A stretch of DNA of 64,000 bases from Massospora cicadina (lineage: Eukaryota > Entomophthoromycota > Entomophthoromycetes > Entomophthorales > Entomophthoraceae). This document shows positions 33,371 to 44,819 of this stretch, one piece after another. The notes beneath the pieces were generated by a model that worked only from the letters and a program-made list of their open reading frames with translations, was not told where the DNA came from and did not search any database. The first letter of the stretch is position 1; every line of letters begins with the position of its first letter. The position numbers and the translations under genes are program-made. The stretch is taken from assembly GCA_022478985.1 (NCBI GenBank), contig JAKSZP010005270.1, positions 62,001 to 126,000 of the forward strand. The letters run 5' to 3'.

Positions 33371-34400
33371 GCTTCAGTAAGTCTTGGGGCACTCAACAAC
33401 CTCAAAATTTGTGATAACATCATCCTTTATAGTGGTTAGTGGTGAATCCATCTTAATGGTATGTATTTCAAAGTTTGGGTACATAAATACCAGCGCTTCA
33501 GCAAGCAAAGAATTATTGTGTCAAAGGCAAAATGGTAGTTTGCTTTCTACATAAATTGTATACCACTTTTGGGGAGGCTAAATAAGGGTTTGTTTATTTT
33601 TCTGAAATTCTTGACAAAAAGCTGTAATAGCCATTCATTTCAAGAGCATATAATTGATGCGCTTGCTACTAAGCTGCGTCATTTGCACTATGCTTCATTT
33701 TTCTAAGATGGGGCCATAAACCATGCTTGTAAATGACAAACACCATATAAGCACGTCATTCCTAGAAGAAGTTGCACTTCTATAGCATAATCTTAATATA
33801 AGCCTTGTCATGGTGGCAGTTGGCCTCTTCCAAGTGTTGCAGGAATTCAGTAATTGTTTTGAGAAAACTTTATCATTGCTTAGATATACTAAAAAAATGA
33901 GTTTTATATCATCTAATATGCTGTCCATATCCTTTTGAAAGGTTGCAGGAGTTGCATTGCCCTTTCAGCATCCACGTGGGTTGGTAGAGACCCTTAGCAG
34001 ATAGGTGTACCCCCCAATTAGGTTGGGACCACCTAGTGCTAAAAATGTAGAGACCCTGGGCTATTCTATCATGGCACATGACTCCTGCTCATCTTTTGAT
34101 AGCTCAAATTTCTATAAGCCTTCTTTTAAATTTATGGCTGAAAAATTGCACACCGGCAATTTTTTTTAGAACATCAGAAATGTATGGTAATAGATAAGAA
34201 TCCTTTTTTGCCACAATTATTTAACATCCTATAATCAATTATCACGTGATTAGATCCGTCCATCTTTTCATAATCAGCAGCAGGAGGCCCAAAGACTCTT
34301 GAGGGCAATATTTTCCCCTGTTGCACCATCTAGTTTTTTGTTGACAACTTTATTCGTCGCCTTTTCTACATCTAATATATGTAGGAAAATTGGCGGATGA
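33371..34400 (-). pseudogene. Gypsy-3 reverse transcriptase remnant
   Basis: On the minus strand the frame at 33695-33928 reads LVYLSNDKVFSKQLLNS, aligned with VYLDDISVSLKSFNEHL of Gypsy-2; the catalytic Y-L-D-D has become Y-L-S-N at 33875-33886. The block near 33930-34010 is the degraded Q-G-x-C-N-A-P-A-T-F segment. Sequence up to about 34300 matches the rest of the RT palm. Confidence 0.65.
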
Positions 34401-36060
34401 ATACCATACTGATATAGTGCAATACGTTGTGTGCACAAAAACTCATTTTACCCTTAAAAACTATACTTTTACAAAAAGGGTGCGCTTGGTCTTATACATC
34501 TTCTATTAACCACTAGAGGCGTTCCAAAGGTACAATAGGACATACATATTGGCATTGTAGCTGTCAAGCACAAGTTCATCTAGATTACCAGAATCATGAA
34601 ATTGGAACTTCCTCAATTGGTAAGATATGAAAAAAAGAAATCCATCTAATGTGTGCTTAATTCAAATATAATAGGGATGCAAGTTAGCTTAAAGAACCTG
34701 GATTCACCATGGTCAGGGAGTATAAACCCAGAAGCGGCAACAGGTCAAAAGTTTAATTGGAATATTGGGGTTAAAAGAACATTGTATTATCCTTGAAAAA
34801 ATCTAAATTAATTTCCTTCCCACTATATTTTGATCTTCCGCCATAATAATTAGGCTTTGATAAGCCCTAGAAGCGTACCCTTTGATTCCCAGCTTTGCTT
34901 GGATAACTGCCAGGTATTATCATAGATCTTCTTTTATTCAATTTCGCTTTGCCTTCCCTGAATGAAAGGATGAAAACTCTGATTTTTTGAGCCAAAGCCT
35001 CATTATTATTAAATTTAAAATAGCCGAAGTTATGTCCTAGTATTAAAAAGTGTTATCTTAAAATAAGCTTTAACCCCTAACACCTCATAAAAGTGGTTCC
35101 AAAAAGGAAGTTGTAATTTTTATCTATTACATAATCACAGAAGCAGAAATCTCTATTGATCTGAATTTAATTGACAGCGCACTATAATCTCTTAAGAATT
35201 TGCCTTTGAGGCTTCACAATACTGTATACATTTTTGATGATCTGTGTCCATCATAATGCCAAGTTTCTTTTTAGTCCTAGTAGAACAATGCTAATGGTCT
35301 CCACTATCTTCAATAACACTGACTCTGAGCTTTTTAATGTAAAAAAATGTAGATAAATTCAGAAAATAGCAGCATAAGAATTTATATAATTACATTTAAG
35401 GCTCCTGATTGACCTAAATACATTTTGGAGATCTTCATATAATTGAAGGATGGATTCTCTTAATGCCCCATTAGGTATGGCCACATGGACTTAATCTAAC
35501 ATGGAGTCTCACCAGAGGTGAATGGCAGATGTTGTTCAAACTATTGAACGTAAAGCTTCAATACTAACTTCTGCACAAATTGGACTTTTTTTATGTGAGT
35601 GGGTGGCTACTGCTACCATATCATCAGCTATAACTTTATGTTTGATGAATTAATGGCAACATCTTCATTAACATTTTTATCAGGAGGTTGATCTATCTTA
35701 TATAAAGCTGGGATTCATTTAGAGGTTGCAAAATTAGGAATTCCTAATTCTACTTCATCATGTTTTTCTCAAGTTTTCATCAGTCTCTTAGTTCATAGTA
35801 TGAACCTCAGGAATGAAAAACAATTTAGGGAAACAATTAGAATAATGCTCCAGATTTTCACAGATATTTCAAGTGACATAATTGATATCAGGCTTAGCAG
35901 AACATGGACTGTAAGTCTTATTAAAAGCTTTTTTCAGCTAGATGACCCTATTGAATGTTTTGTAAAGCTCAAATGGCGTTGGCTAGGCACCTCAAATGTG
36001 GTGGCGCATAAGAAGAGACTGTTTAACATATGTAAGTATTATGCTCTTTATTTAAAACAG
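34401..36060 (-). pseudogene. Gypsy-3 protease and gag remnants
   Basis: Collinear with Gypsy-1 from protease to gag: the motif region near 35170-35330 corresponds to the protease. The block GGCTAGGCACCTCAAATGTG near 35977 corresponds to the Gypsy-1 gag end near 14605. A plus-strand frame at 35800-36069 runs antisense to this and is not considered a gene. Confidence 0.5.
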
Positions 36061-36600
36061 AAATCATAAATTGATATATCTTTTTGGGGATTAGGATTCC
36101 ATTTTTATTGCTCAATGGTACTGTGGTTAAGAAGTTTAACATTCAATAATTGAGGCAAACTAAGTCTCAAGACAAGTATATTATTTTATTTTGGGGGTTC
36201 CAAGTCACGCTTAGTTCCCATCAGCTAGAGTATCTGTCCTATGGTAAGTATAGTAAAAGGACTCATTAAAGTCAAGTATCAAAAAGAGGTATAGAAATAA
36301 CGACATAACTATATTTTAGTACATACTAGGGGCTTTTATACATTACATATAACAATATAACCTACTAAGGAAAAGGATATAAAAAAGGAGGGGAGAATCT
36401 GGGTGGGAGGCTCTTGGTCAGGCGATGCAATTAGATTTATAATGCATTTGTAGCGTAGTTTTGATAGGGTGAAAAGATATGTTGGATGTACCAAGTTGGA
36501 TGTGACCTGGGTATCACTTAGGTTGATTGTTAGGCAGGTTCTTGATTCTTAACTTCCTGAAAGTACATCCTCATTTACTGCCTTGTGTGCCACCTAGTTT
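36061..36600. other. AT-rich sequence, nothing recognised
   Basis: No second Gypsy-3 LTR, coding motif or shared repeat could be supported. There is a short purine-rich stretch near 36385-36415. Confidence 0.45.
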
Positions 36601-37806
36601 AGTAGTTGTCTGTCATTTTGATATACCTTCATTTTGATTAAGCAAAATTTATCTTGGGGTATATTGGGCTCAAATTTTCCCAATGGAATTTTTTTAGTAC
36701 TACGAGTGCCCAACCAAAAAGAGGGAGACACGCATCTTTATTTGAAAATGGGCCAAACAAAGAAATTATCATAAAAAAATCCTTATATGGCACCTCAGCT
36801 AACAACCAAGGAAGCCATATCAGAAGGCGAGGAAGTTTTGAGGAAACTTTTTTTCCATTGCCCACTTTAGCTGGCGGACCATGGAAAACAACATAGGGGT
36901 TGGGGCATCAATGGCATTTGGCATAAGGAGTTATAATTGTGGGTTTTCTTCGTTGATGAGACTGGAAGTGTCCATTGCCTCAATGTATTGAGCAAGTTGA
37001 TGCTCTTTGAAAGTAGTGAGAGTTGGCACACAAGTGAACGATTTGATGCACCGTGGGTTTTGGGATAACTGGGGTCAAAAGGAAAATTTTTTGCTGAATT
37101 GATGCAAGCGCAGCTTGCACCAAATGCAATCTCCTCAATTTCATACTTCACATCTTCCTCAAATCATGGAGAAAATTGGGATAGGGATGCCCTCAACAAG
37201 GGTCTCCATCTCAACATGAAGTTAGGAGAAGTAGGGTGTTAGCAGGGGCAGCTGCAGCCTCAACTGCCATTTTATTAATATTTTTATAGACTGGAAAACC
37301 GTTTCAAGGGCGAAAATGGTGTTGACGCAAATAAGGAGGGTCAAAAAAGAACTCCTCCACAGCAAAATTCAGCTTCACATGGTATGGCCGTTTGTCCTCA
37401 TCAATCCATTTAAAAGCCTCAAATGGATTGGATTCAGCCAGTGTTGGGTCAGCCACCAGAATTGGGGCAGTGTCAGGAGCTGATTGGCCACATGTTGTCA
37501 ACAACGGAAACTCAGCTGAAACTGGTTTAACCATCGACTCAGGATTATGTAATATGGTCAAGTTTATTATTAAAATTTTTACAATTTTGGTTTAAATTGG
37601 CCGCCGCTTTGAAAGTAGCGCCAACTATCCCTGAGGTTGGGTGCCTAATGGAATTTTTCTTGTTACAATTTAAGACTTACCAGCCATCAAATTTTCATAT
37701 AATTTCAGAGACTTTTTAACCCCCTTCTTGGGTTGTGCGTTATATCTATCACATTTTCAACGGATAGATATTCTTATCATCTTGTTTGATATCTTGATAT
37801 CTGACA
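36601..37806 (-). pseudogene. unidentified coding-like region beside Gypsy-6
   Basis: Several minus-strand frames follow one another: 37304-37561 (KWIDEDKRPYHVKLNFAVEE, FFFDPPYLRQHH), 36867-37151 (FDPSYPKTHGASNRSL) and 36638-36865 (PRLLIWLPWLLAEVP, DDF-type hydrophobic end). Codon-like composition continues across the shifts, so I read it as one broken gene of about 300 residues. A start-like ATGGCTGGTAAGT near 37690 followed by an acceptor-like CCTCAG could be a first intron. I recognise no domain. It may be an extra gene of an LTR element, since the Gypsy-6 LTR should end at 37806, or a captured host fragment. Confidence 0.35.
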
Positions 37807-39462
37807 CCATCCCTTTCAAGAATTAAGCAGGGTATATTGATGTATTATTGGCTATGTATTCAGTTGATAGTAACTCCAGTTTCTAAAGACTTGATTGAGT
37901 AATCATCCAGCACTTGTAGGTTATATGGTATGCCCATCCTAGATGAAATCTACTTTTACTACTTTCACGTTATGTTATTGTGATAGTATAAGACTAAATT
38001 TGTAATCTCAATTGTGGGTACAGGTTGGTGGGATGCATTTGTTGCTTGGCTCTCTTTATAACGTTATGACTAGATTTATCTACTCCTCTGATTGAAGTAG
38101 TTTAATCTCTTAGACTAACCTTCTTAACACTTTTTTGGGCTCTTTGGTATTATCACTGGTAATTTCACGATCTAATAGAACTGGATTCCAGGTTCTCTTC
38201 CATATAAAGCCTTTAAGGGTGACATTTTGATGATATGATAAAAAACTTATCATGTAAGCCATTATCAGAAAATTACATGTCGAAAATTGTAATAAGAGTG
38301 CTTCAGTTTTAAGTAACGCTAAAATAGCCTGAAAATCCCAGCTCTATTCTTGGTGGAACCCCTCAAATTGGGGTAATACTACTTCCACCTCTCCTCGACC
38401 AAATAGCCTATGGTTAATAGTAGGGTTACGCCAAACCTATGGTGGAATCAGGGGAGCCATATTAAGGTCCCTCCACATCCCATATGTAAATTAGTTTAAA
38501 CTCCTTAGCGGAGACATGCCCCTTTTATAGACTTGGAGGGGGCCCACAAGGTAAAATATATTTCCCCACCTTATGATTGGTTTAAAAACAATAAATCTTT
38601 TCCCCAAAGGTTTATCTTACCTGTTGTAAAACCTACCATCTTTCATCACGTTGAAGCGAGGTGAGTCTTGAGAGCACCAATAGGTTGAAAGCAATATTCC
38701 TAATTAGGCTACTCAAAGCCTATAGTGGATTTTGCACAACTCTCATTTTTAGCCTCGAGTTGCTTTAAATAATAAGCAGCAATATATTAAAGGAGTTCTT
38801 TTTTACCCTTGCGTTTACCACTAATAAAAAATATATAAATTTAAAACCCCTTTACCTCCTAGTATCTATTTTTCCTATATTTTATTTCATAGGTGGTGTT
38901 AAACCTCCCAAAAATTTAGCAAGCAGTGAGAGTTCTGATACTCCTACCCCTGCTAGATTGTTTAAATCCTGCGCAGAAATAATCATGAGCATAGCATAAG
39001 CCAGGATTACAACAGCCATCAACGCATTTAGGTGATATTGTCCCAATTTAATGGATCAGCAGTAGCATTTTGCATAACATTGAAACTTATGTTCCATTTG
39101 CTCTTTCTACATTCTAATTATTTGATGAATTAAAGAGCTCTGATAATAACTATTGAGTTTACTATGATAATAGCTAAGATTTTCACAACTCTTGAAGTAA
39201 AGCTCTTCCATTGTCACATAGCATTGCCTGTGGGCAAATATGACTAGTAAATATATTTTGTTATAACAAGTTACCAGTAGCTCTGGAAGCCTACATGGTA
39301 ATAGCACTTACTTTGACCCAATTCATGATATAATTGTTCCCTACAAGGATTTATTTATTAGCTCCTATAGATTAAGGCAGTGGACCTATGAAATTAAGGA
39401 TGATGGTTTGAAATGGGTGCTGAGGGGTCATTGGCTGATACTTGTGTTTGGCCTTAAGCAGC
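37807..39462 (-). mobile_element. Gypsy-6 remnant, left part (integrase)
   Basis: From the LTR-like edge ..TATCTGACA at 37806 rightward the sequence is collinear with Gypsy-2 from 18175. Landmarks are a CCCTTTCAAGAATTAAGCAGGG block, GATAGTAACTCCAGTTTC (GPY/F region) and, further on, AGTTTAATCTCTTAGACTAACC. It is interrupted by solo LTR F2 at 38263-39014 and resumes (39020-39462) with the integrase core, then is interrupted by Element E at 39463. The continuation with the integrase zinc-finger region is at 51089-51290. It is fully decayed. Confidence 0.65.
38263..39014 (+). repeat. solo LTR F2 with 5-bp TSD
   Basis: A 752-bp solo LTR is inserted in the Gypsy-6 integrase and flanked by TSD gccat at 38258-38262 and 39015-39019. 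It starts TATCAG, where Gypsy-2 (sense) has TGTCGG, and ends GGATTACAACA, where Gypsy-2 has GGATCCCACA. A CTTTTATAG..GGAGGGGGCC block near 38524-38552 is shared with F1. The reading of both ends comes from alignment with Gypsy-2 and from the TSD. Confidence 0.75.
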
Positions 39463-39906
39463 TGTTGGGCTTCACCCTAGGTTAGGTGAGGACTTCATTT
39501 ATGTTTCCTGATTTGTACATTATTTTCCTCAACATCATTAAAAAAGATTAGATATTTACTAGATGCTTTCTTGGGAATCACGCCAAAAAACATTACTATT
39601 TAATTGTCAATTAATCTTTCTTAGGTCTACCATCTAGTACTAAAAAAATCTTTCTTAGGTCTGATACCTGAAAACGTTATTATAATTTTTTATCACTTTC
39701 TTTGCATAATTCCCTAAAAATAATATTATTATGTGTTGACAAATGGTTTATTGTTCCTAAAGACCAAAACTCAAAAAAATTTATATTTCTGAGCATGGAG
39801 TATTTTCACCTCATTAACATCAAGCTCTCTACTAAGTTAAAGTTTTGATGAATCGCCCCAATACGTTTAACACTGGCCAAAGGGAGGAAGAGTGCCCAAA
39901 CAAACT

Positions 39907-40200
39907 TTTTTATTTATTTGAGGCAAGCTGACAAGGGTATGGACATTACCAAAAATAGAGAAAGTATTGACATGAAACCTGAGCAGGGTCAACTCTGTCG
40001 TAGAAAGTTTTTTTTCACCTCCAGATTGGGAATTGGATTTTTCTGGTTACATCATGAGTAAGGTTTTCGTTTTATTATACCTACTAACTGCCAATAGCTT
40101 CCTTCAGCTGGCACCCCGATCAATGTGCAAAGGGTGGGAATCAAACCCACAACCTTCAGGTTGGTAGCTGTATGCCCTACTGACTCGCCTTCCACCCCTT
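39907..40200 (-). mobile_element. tRNA-derived SINE, second family (SINE-C)
   Basis: A 294-bp minus-strand element is flanked by 14-bp TSDs, tgcccaaacaaact at 39893-39906 and tgcccaaaaaaact at 40201-40214 (one mismatch). Its head has an A box-like GGCGAGTCAGTAGGGCATA (40171-40189) and a B box GGGTTTGATTCCCACCC (40132-40148). The head and body differ from SINE-A/B, but the 3' tail (39907-39950, minus strand) is the shared one: GGTAATGTCCATACCCTTG, then CAGCTTGCCTCAAATAAATAAAA. The other LTR of Element E near 50458 shows the empty target site. Confidence 0.88.
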
Positions 40201-40300
40201 TGCCCAAAAAAACTCAATATCATCTTAATATTAAGCATGAAGCAATATAACGTCTTTAAATCCTTTACTCACTCTATCGAATACATTCTGCCATATTTTA

Positions 40301-42214
40301 ACTTCTTTTTTCTTTCAGCTTGACATCAATTTCAAGTTATATTAATAAAAAGTAACCATTAATTATCCATCAGCACCTATACCACATCAGTTTTCCATTT
40401 ATATTTGTGGATCCACCACCTGATGTCTAGTGTGGGGCAGCGGTGCTCCACCTGCTAGCCTTTACCGTCCATAAGGCAAATGCATGTGGATGGGTTTATC
40501 CAGTCCGCCTAAAACAACTGGCCGCTTTGTCCCTCCAACTGACTTAACACTGCACCTTGCATGAGTCCACCCAAACCGCCCACCCCTAGCCATACCTTGA
40601 TCCAATATCCACTTTTGCCTCCAAGTTGAATGTGGACATTTCTTCCCATATGCTGGCAAAGCGATTATTGAGCTGGCAACGGCCACCTTCACTCCAGTGG
40701 GGTTTATCAATTTCCATTCTTATAAGGGCTATTTTGATATAGGCTTCCCCATGGAAGAGGACGCGGTCGCTGCAGTGGCAACGCCCTTAATTTAGAAAAA
40801 CACATCCATTACCACCACCCGTACATGTCTCCCCAATGATACCACACTTGTGGTGACCTTTACAATCCTTCCCTCACACCTTCCCCCTCAAACTCTATAT
40901 GAGGAGTTGATGTCAGGGCTGCCCACTTATGGCACAAGCCTAATCCTCCAATTCCTTGTCCCAAGTGGTGCTGAGCGCCTAGCAGCACCTTGGGCAATGG
41001 CCACCATTACCCCCACCAGCTAAATATGGCTCAGCACATCCATTGCAAGCCTATATTCCATCCACACCTGACAATTTCTTTTGGGCTCACACTGACAATG
41101 GTCCACGATTTTCCTCCTTTGCCCCAAATTGGACCATACCAAAAAGGCATGTTGATACAATCCAAACGCTGCAAATACTGCCAACCCCACCCAGGAGGCC
41201 ACACCAACAGCGTTTGAGTGGGGATTTTAGCTGCCCCCGCTCCCCCAGGTTGTGCACTCGATGAATCAGCAGCAAAATCTACCAAACAAATACAAGCTGG
41301 CCAATTTCCACCCATGACAACCAATTGGGAGCAGGTTTGGATCCAAATTTATTCAAAAAAATTTCCGCCCCAAAACCTACCCAACCGCAACTAACTATCA
41401 CCAAATCAATTCAAGTTAACCAAAATTCTTGGGATTTATTGGATGAAGTGTCCAAAGCTGGTAAAAATTATCCCACCTCTGGATAAACCAATCGACATAG
41501 AAAATTTTATGAATTCAGACTTTGATGCCCCACTCCTCCAAAACAATATGTCCCCAACCCAATGCTATCCCATACCAAAGCGGCCATCAGCTTGCTGAGT
41601 CCGTGGTGGCCTCGCCCAAAAATCGCCATCTTCACAAAGCCTTGGCAAGTCCATCGCTGAATTTAAACAAGGACTGCACATCACACAATACCCCCACTAT
41701 TTCCCTGTAGTTGCAAAAAGGAAATTGAACGTCTGGCTGAAACTGCCACCAACGCTGTCAAACATGTTGCTGAATTGGCAGAATTTTCCCCATCCACACG
41801 TGTAACTATAAACAACATTGCAAAATTTACACAACTTCCTGATGCCTGGAATAAGCTGAACACCACGTGGCCAAACTCATGGAGGCTATGATTCAGGCCC
41901 AAATTCTTGGGTTCAACAAATATACGCTCTGCCTTGACCCTCCCACGGATGCCCCAACCCCTTTGCTGTCAGCATTAGTCCGCCTCTTCATTGCTGAAAT
42001 CAAAATTGATAATTTTACTGATCCCCCCTCCCCCTCCACCATTGAGGGATAAGCGGCTCACCGCTGTGCCACCTGGTAGGTTGCTTTTCATTTCTTTTGT
42101 GTTTCCCACTTCTCGTTTAGGGCGGTCAGTTCTGGTTTGGCTGATTTAGTTTTAGTTTCTGTTTTGGTATTGTCTGTCCCCTGGTCGGCTTGCCATGGTT
42201 AAAGAAAATTTTTT
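40301..42214 (+). mobile_element. gag-only non-LTR element G-C
   Basis: A diverged plus-strand copy of the G family lies in the 5' LTR of Element E. Its 5' hairpin analogue GCTTGACATCAATTTCAAGT is at 40318-40337, about 18 nt from the start. The tail TATTGTCTGTCCCCTGGTCG..GCTTGCCATGGTTAAAG is at 42168-42204. The ends are placed by comparing with the intact stretch at 50520-50580 of the other LTR; the TSD is degenerate (atatttta/atatta). It is more diverged than G-A and G-B. Confidence 0.8.
40400..42052 (+). pseudogene. ORF1/gag-like protein of element G-C
   Basis: It is collinear with the G-A protein: FTPVGFINFHSYKGYFDIGF near 40690-40745, FLVPSGAERLAAPWAMATIT near 40955-41010, and a C-terminal part with AKFTQLPDAWNKL near 41820-41855. 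The zinc knuckle region (around 41100-41180) is damaged. Stops and shifts are frequent. Confidence 0.65.
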
Positions 42215-42750
42215 ATATTAAGCTTTACTATCTATTGGCTTCCTTTTGCAAACAACGGAAACAACTATATGTGTCACCATTATTTTATCTCAGTCCACCC
42301 TTCAAAAGTGATCCATGATTTACTCCACATTTGAACTTGGATTATGCCACCACCTCCTGCATCATAAATCTTCTTTCATTCTCATACGTGGTATTCGCCT
42401 ATCACTCATCACATCTCTGATTTTGTCCTGGTACTTTAGATAATACTATCTTTTTACTCAATAAATTATTTCATATTCTAAACTATATTTTATTGTAAAT
42501 ATATACATATATTTTCATAGTCTCAACAATTGCATTGATGGTTGAGTCCCAGGATATTTGTTATAAACATGGACCCTACTGAAACTAGAAAGTGCCTAGC
42601 CATCGCCTCTCAGAAGCCATTAAGCTACCAAGTGCCATCCTGAAGAGATTTAGAGTATTTAAATCAGCTATATCCCATGAGTTGTCCAACTTAGTCATTT
42701 TTGAGTAATCATATATAAGATTTGGCTTTCACTTACTAAAAGCTGAGATC

Positions 42751-42768
42751 TGGTGATCACTACAGGGG
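42751..42768 (+). other. Element E primer-binding site
   Basis: TGGTGATCACTACAGGGG, three bases after the 5' LTR. It differs by a single base from the Gypsy-2 site on the other strand (TGGTGCTCACTACAGGGG), so the elements probably use the same tRNA primer. Confidence 0.75.
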
Positions 42769-43107
42769 CACTCAACTTTCCAGTGTGAAAACGTCAATCA
42801 CCCATAGGACAACTTAATTATACGCTTACAAAATAAACAATGGTGAATAAGGATAAGAATAAGAATAAGCCCTTTACCTTATGGATATGAGTTGGGTCTA
42901 AGCTGGTAGTTTGAACGAGATCAAACCTACCTGGATGTCACAAATGACATGGACAGTGTAAGCTATGGACTAATTTGAAATAATGAAGACAGTAATGAAA
43001 GAAGTGAAATGTGATAGTGAATAGAGCAAAATGTGCAATATAAAAACTGCTTGATATAATCAAGAATTATGCTAGGGATGTCACAAAACAGAGTTTTTTC
43101 TTTTACC

Positions 43108-43127
43108 GCTCAAAGTCACTTTTGAGC
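43108..43127 (+). promoter_or_regulatory. G-B 5' hairpin
   Basis: GCTCAAA-GTCACT-TTTGAGC, a perfect 7-bp stem starting 17 nt from the element start. The same position in the LINE also has a perfect hairpin (33316-33335). G-A and G-D keep the stem with G.U pairs. Confidence 0.65.
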
Positions 43128-43177
43128 AATTTTAAATTTAAAGTTTTATTTATCCAAAGCCGTCTGCCCAAACCTAT

Positions 43178-44819
43178 TCTTTGATGTCCTTGGCTCCACC
43201 GCCTGCCACCCCAGTGTGGAGCAGCGGTGCACCCCCACCTAGCATTTTCCGCCACGCAGGCAAGCGCATTTGGATGGGCTCAAACAGCCCGCCCACTGCT
43301 TCCAGCTGTTTTGTCCCCCCACGAAACTTAGCGCTCCACCTGGCGCGCGTCCACCCTTCTCGCCCCCATCCTCTCGCCCTCCCTCGCTCCGCCATTTGCT
43401 ATTGCCTCAGAGTGGACTATGGGCGTTTGCTCCCATATGCTGATAAGGCAATTATTGACCTAGCCACTGCGGCCTTTGCGCCAGCTGGCTTTATAGACTT
43501 CCTCCCTTTTAAGGGCTACTTTGACGTTGGGTTCCATTCTGAGGAGGATGCTGAAGCGGCAGCACAAACTCCTTGTTTATAAAAAAACCCCATTCCCACA
43601 ACCCGTACTCGCCTCCCTTCAGACACCATGCTGGTGGTATCATTTGCAAATCTCCCATCCCACCTTCTACCCTAGGTTTTGTATGACCAGTTGGTCGCGG
43701 GGCTTATGGCTTATGGCACTCAGCCCAACCTCATCTTTGCCACTCCATCTAGTGCAGAGCGCCATGCTGCTCCTCGTGCAACAGCCACCATCATCCCACA
43801 CCACCCTACCATAGCCCAACAAATCCCACCCCACGCTAGTGTGGCTGCAGCACCTGATCATTTGTTTTGGGCTTGAGTCAATAATGGTAGGCGTATTTGT
43901 TCCCTCTGCTTTGGCCTCGACCATGCAAAAAAAGCGTGCCCTCAGGCCAATTCCGCTGCTGCAGCTTCTAAGCCCCCCTCTGGAGGTTCAGTATGGGGTG
44001 CTTTGCTGCCCCCTCCCACCCTCCAATCTCGTTCAGTGGGCCTGCGTGGAAAATCAGCCCCCCAAAACCTCCAGCCTCACTCTCCCACCTAAATCTACCC
44101 CCAGCCAATCAGAGCAATGCTTGGACCACCATTGGCACCCAAGCAGCCGCCCATTCGCCCAATCCCACCCACCCAAATTTAAAAGCCACTACTCCAGTAA
44201 ACCAAAATTCATGGGATCTATTGGCTGAGACTGACGAATCAGGTAATGTCATCATTAGTAAGCATACAGTTCAACCTCTCTGCCAATTTGATATGGTCGG
44301 GCAGAATTTTTCCTTCCTGACTTTGATGAAACCCCTACCTCACGCCATTTCGCTCCTCTGCCCAATACAGCCCCCTTCCAAAGTGACCACCAGCTCGCCT
44401 TAGCTGCAGTGGCCTCTCCTCAGTGCCCAAAACTATGCACTGCGGTGGCCCAGTCAGTGGCTCAGTTCCAGCATGGCCTGCCCACTCTCTTCTTCCCCCC
44501 TGACTTTCCTGAATCTCCCTGCAGTGACATCTCGAAACTATTCGATGATGCTGAAGTTGCTGTTATGAATATCACAACGCTTGCTTCATTAAGCCCCTTA
44601 GCCAAAATCACTCGCCACAATATCTCCCTTTTCATCCAACTTCCTGAAGCCCGCAAAGAAGCTGAAATTCTCCTCACAACTTTTGTTGAATCACTTTCCC
44701 GTCATTATCTTGATGAGGAATTGGAAAGCTCTTACTATGCTGACCTTTACCCCACTATGCGGATGCCCCAACGCCCTAGCTCTCTGCTCTGGTCCGGTAC
44801 TGTAACCAACATCCCATGA
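43178..44819 (+). pseudogene. ORF1/gag-like protein of element G-B
   Basis: It starts MMSLAPPPATPVWSSG and is open for 133 codons through YCLRVDYGRLLPYADKAIID and GYFDVGFHSEEDAE. A shift near 43565 is followed by YDQLVAGLMAYGTQPNLIF and a stop just before the zinc knuckle CSLCFGLDHAKKAC (43898-43939). The C-terminal domain reads SDISKLFDDAEVAVMNITTL and ARKEAEILLTTFVESLSRHY (44409-44819). It is the same protein as in G-A and related to LINE ORF1. It is inactivated by two or three lesions. Confidence 0.8.

Larger units (their letters stand above)
25597..36060 (-). mobile_element. Gypsy-3, decayed element split by later insertions
   Basis: Pieces of one minus-strand Gypsy element read in order from left to right. 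Integrase lies at 25597-26580, an unidentified insertion interrupts at about 26585-27530, RNase H follows at 27530-28072, and the LINE sits at 28073-33353. RT, protease and gag continue at 33371-36060. The LINE TSD (agcatatttagaatcca) shows that 28072 and 33371 were once adjacent. No 5' LTR is visible at the right end. It is very decayed and assigned by collinearity with Gypsy-1. Confidence 0.65.
39463..42747 (+). repeat. Element E 5' LTR (interrupted)
   Basis: Own sequence is 39463-39906, 40215-40300 and 42215-42747, about 1.1 kb, the rest being SINE-C and G-C with their duplications. It aligns with 47156-47245 plus 49178-51088. The 3' copy has about 900 bp more (roughly 49330-50300), so either this copy lost it or the other gained an insertion. 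Confidence 0.7.

Noticed and set aside
35800..36069. 89-aa plus-strand frame as a host gene
   Set aside because: It is antisense to Gypsy-3 gag, as shown by collinearity with Gypsy-1, and has no recognisable domain.
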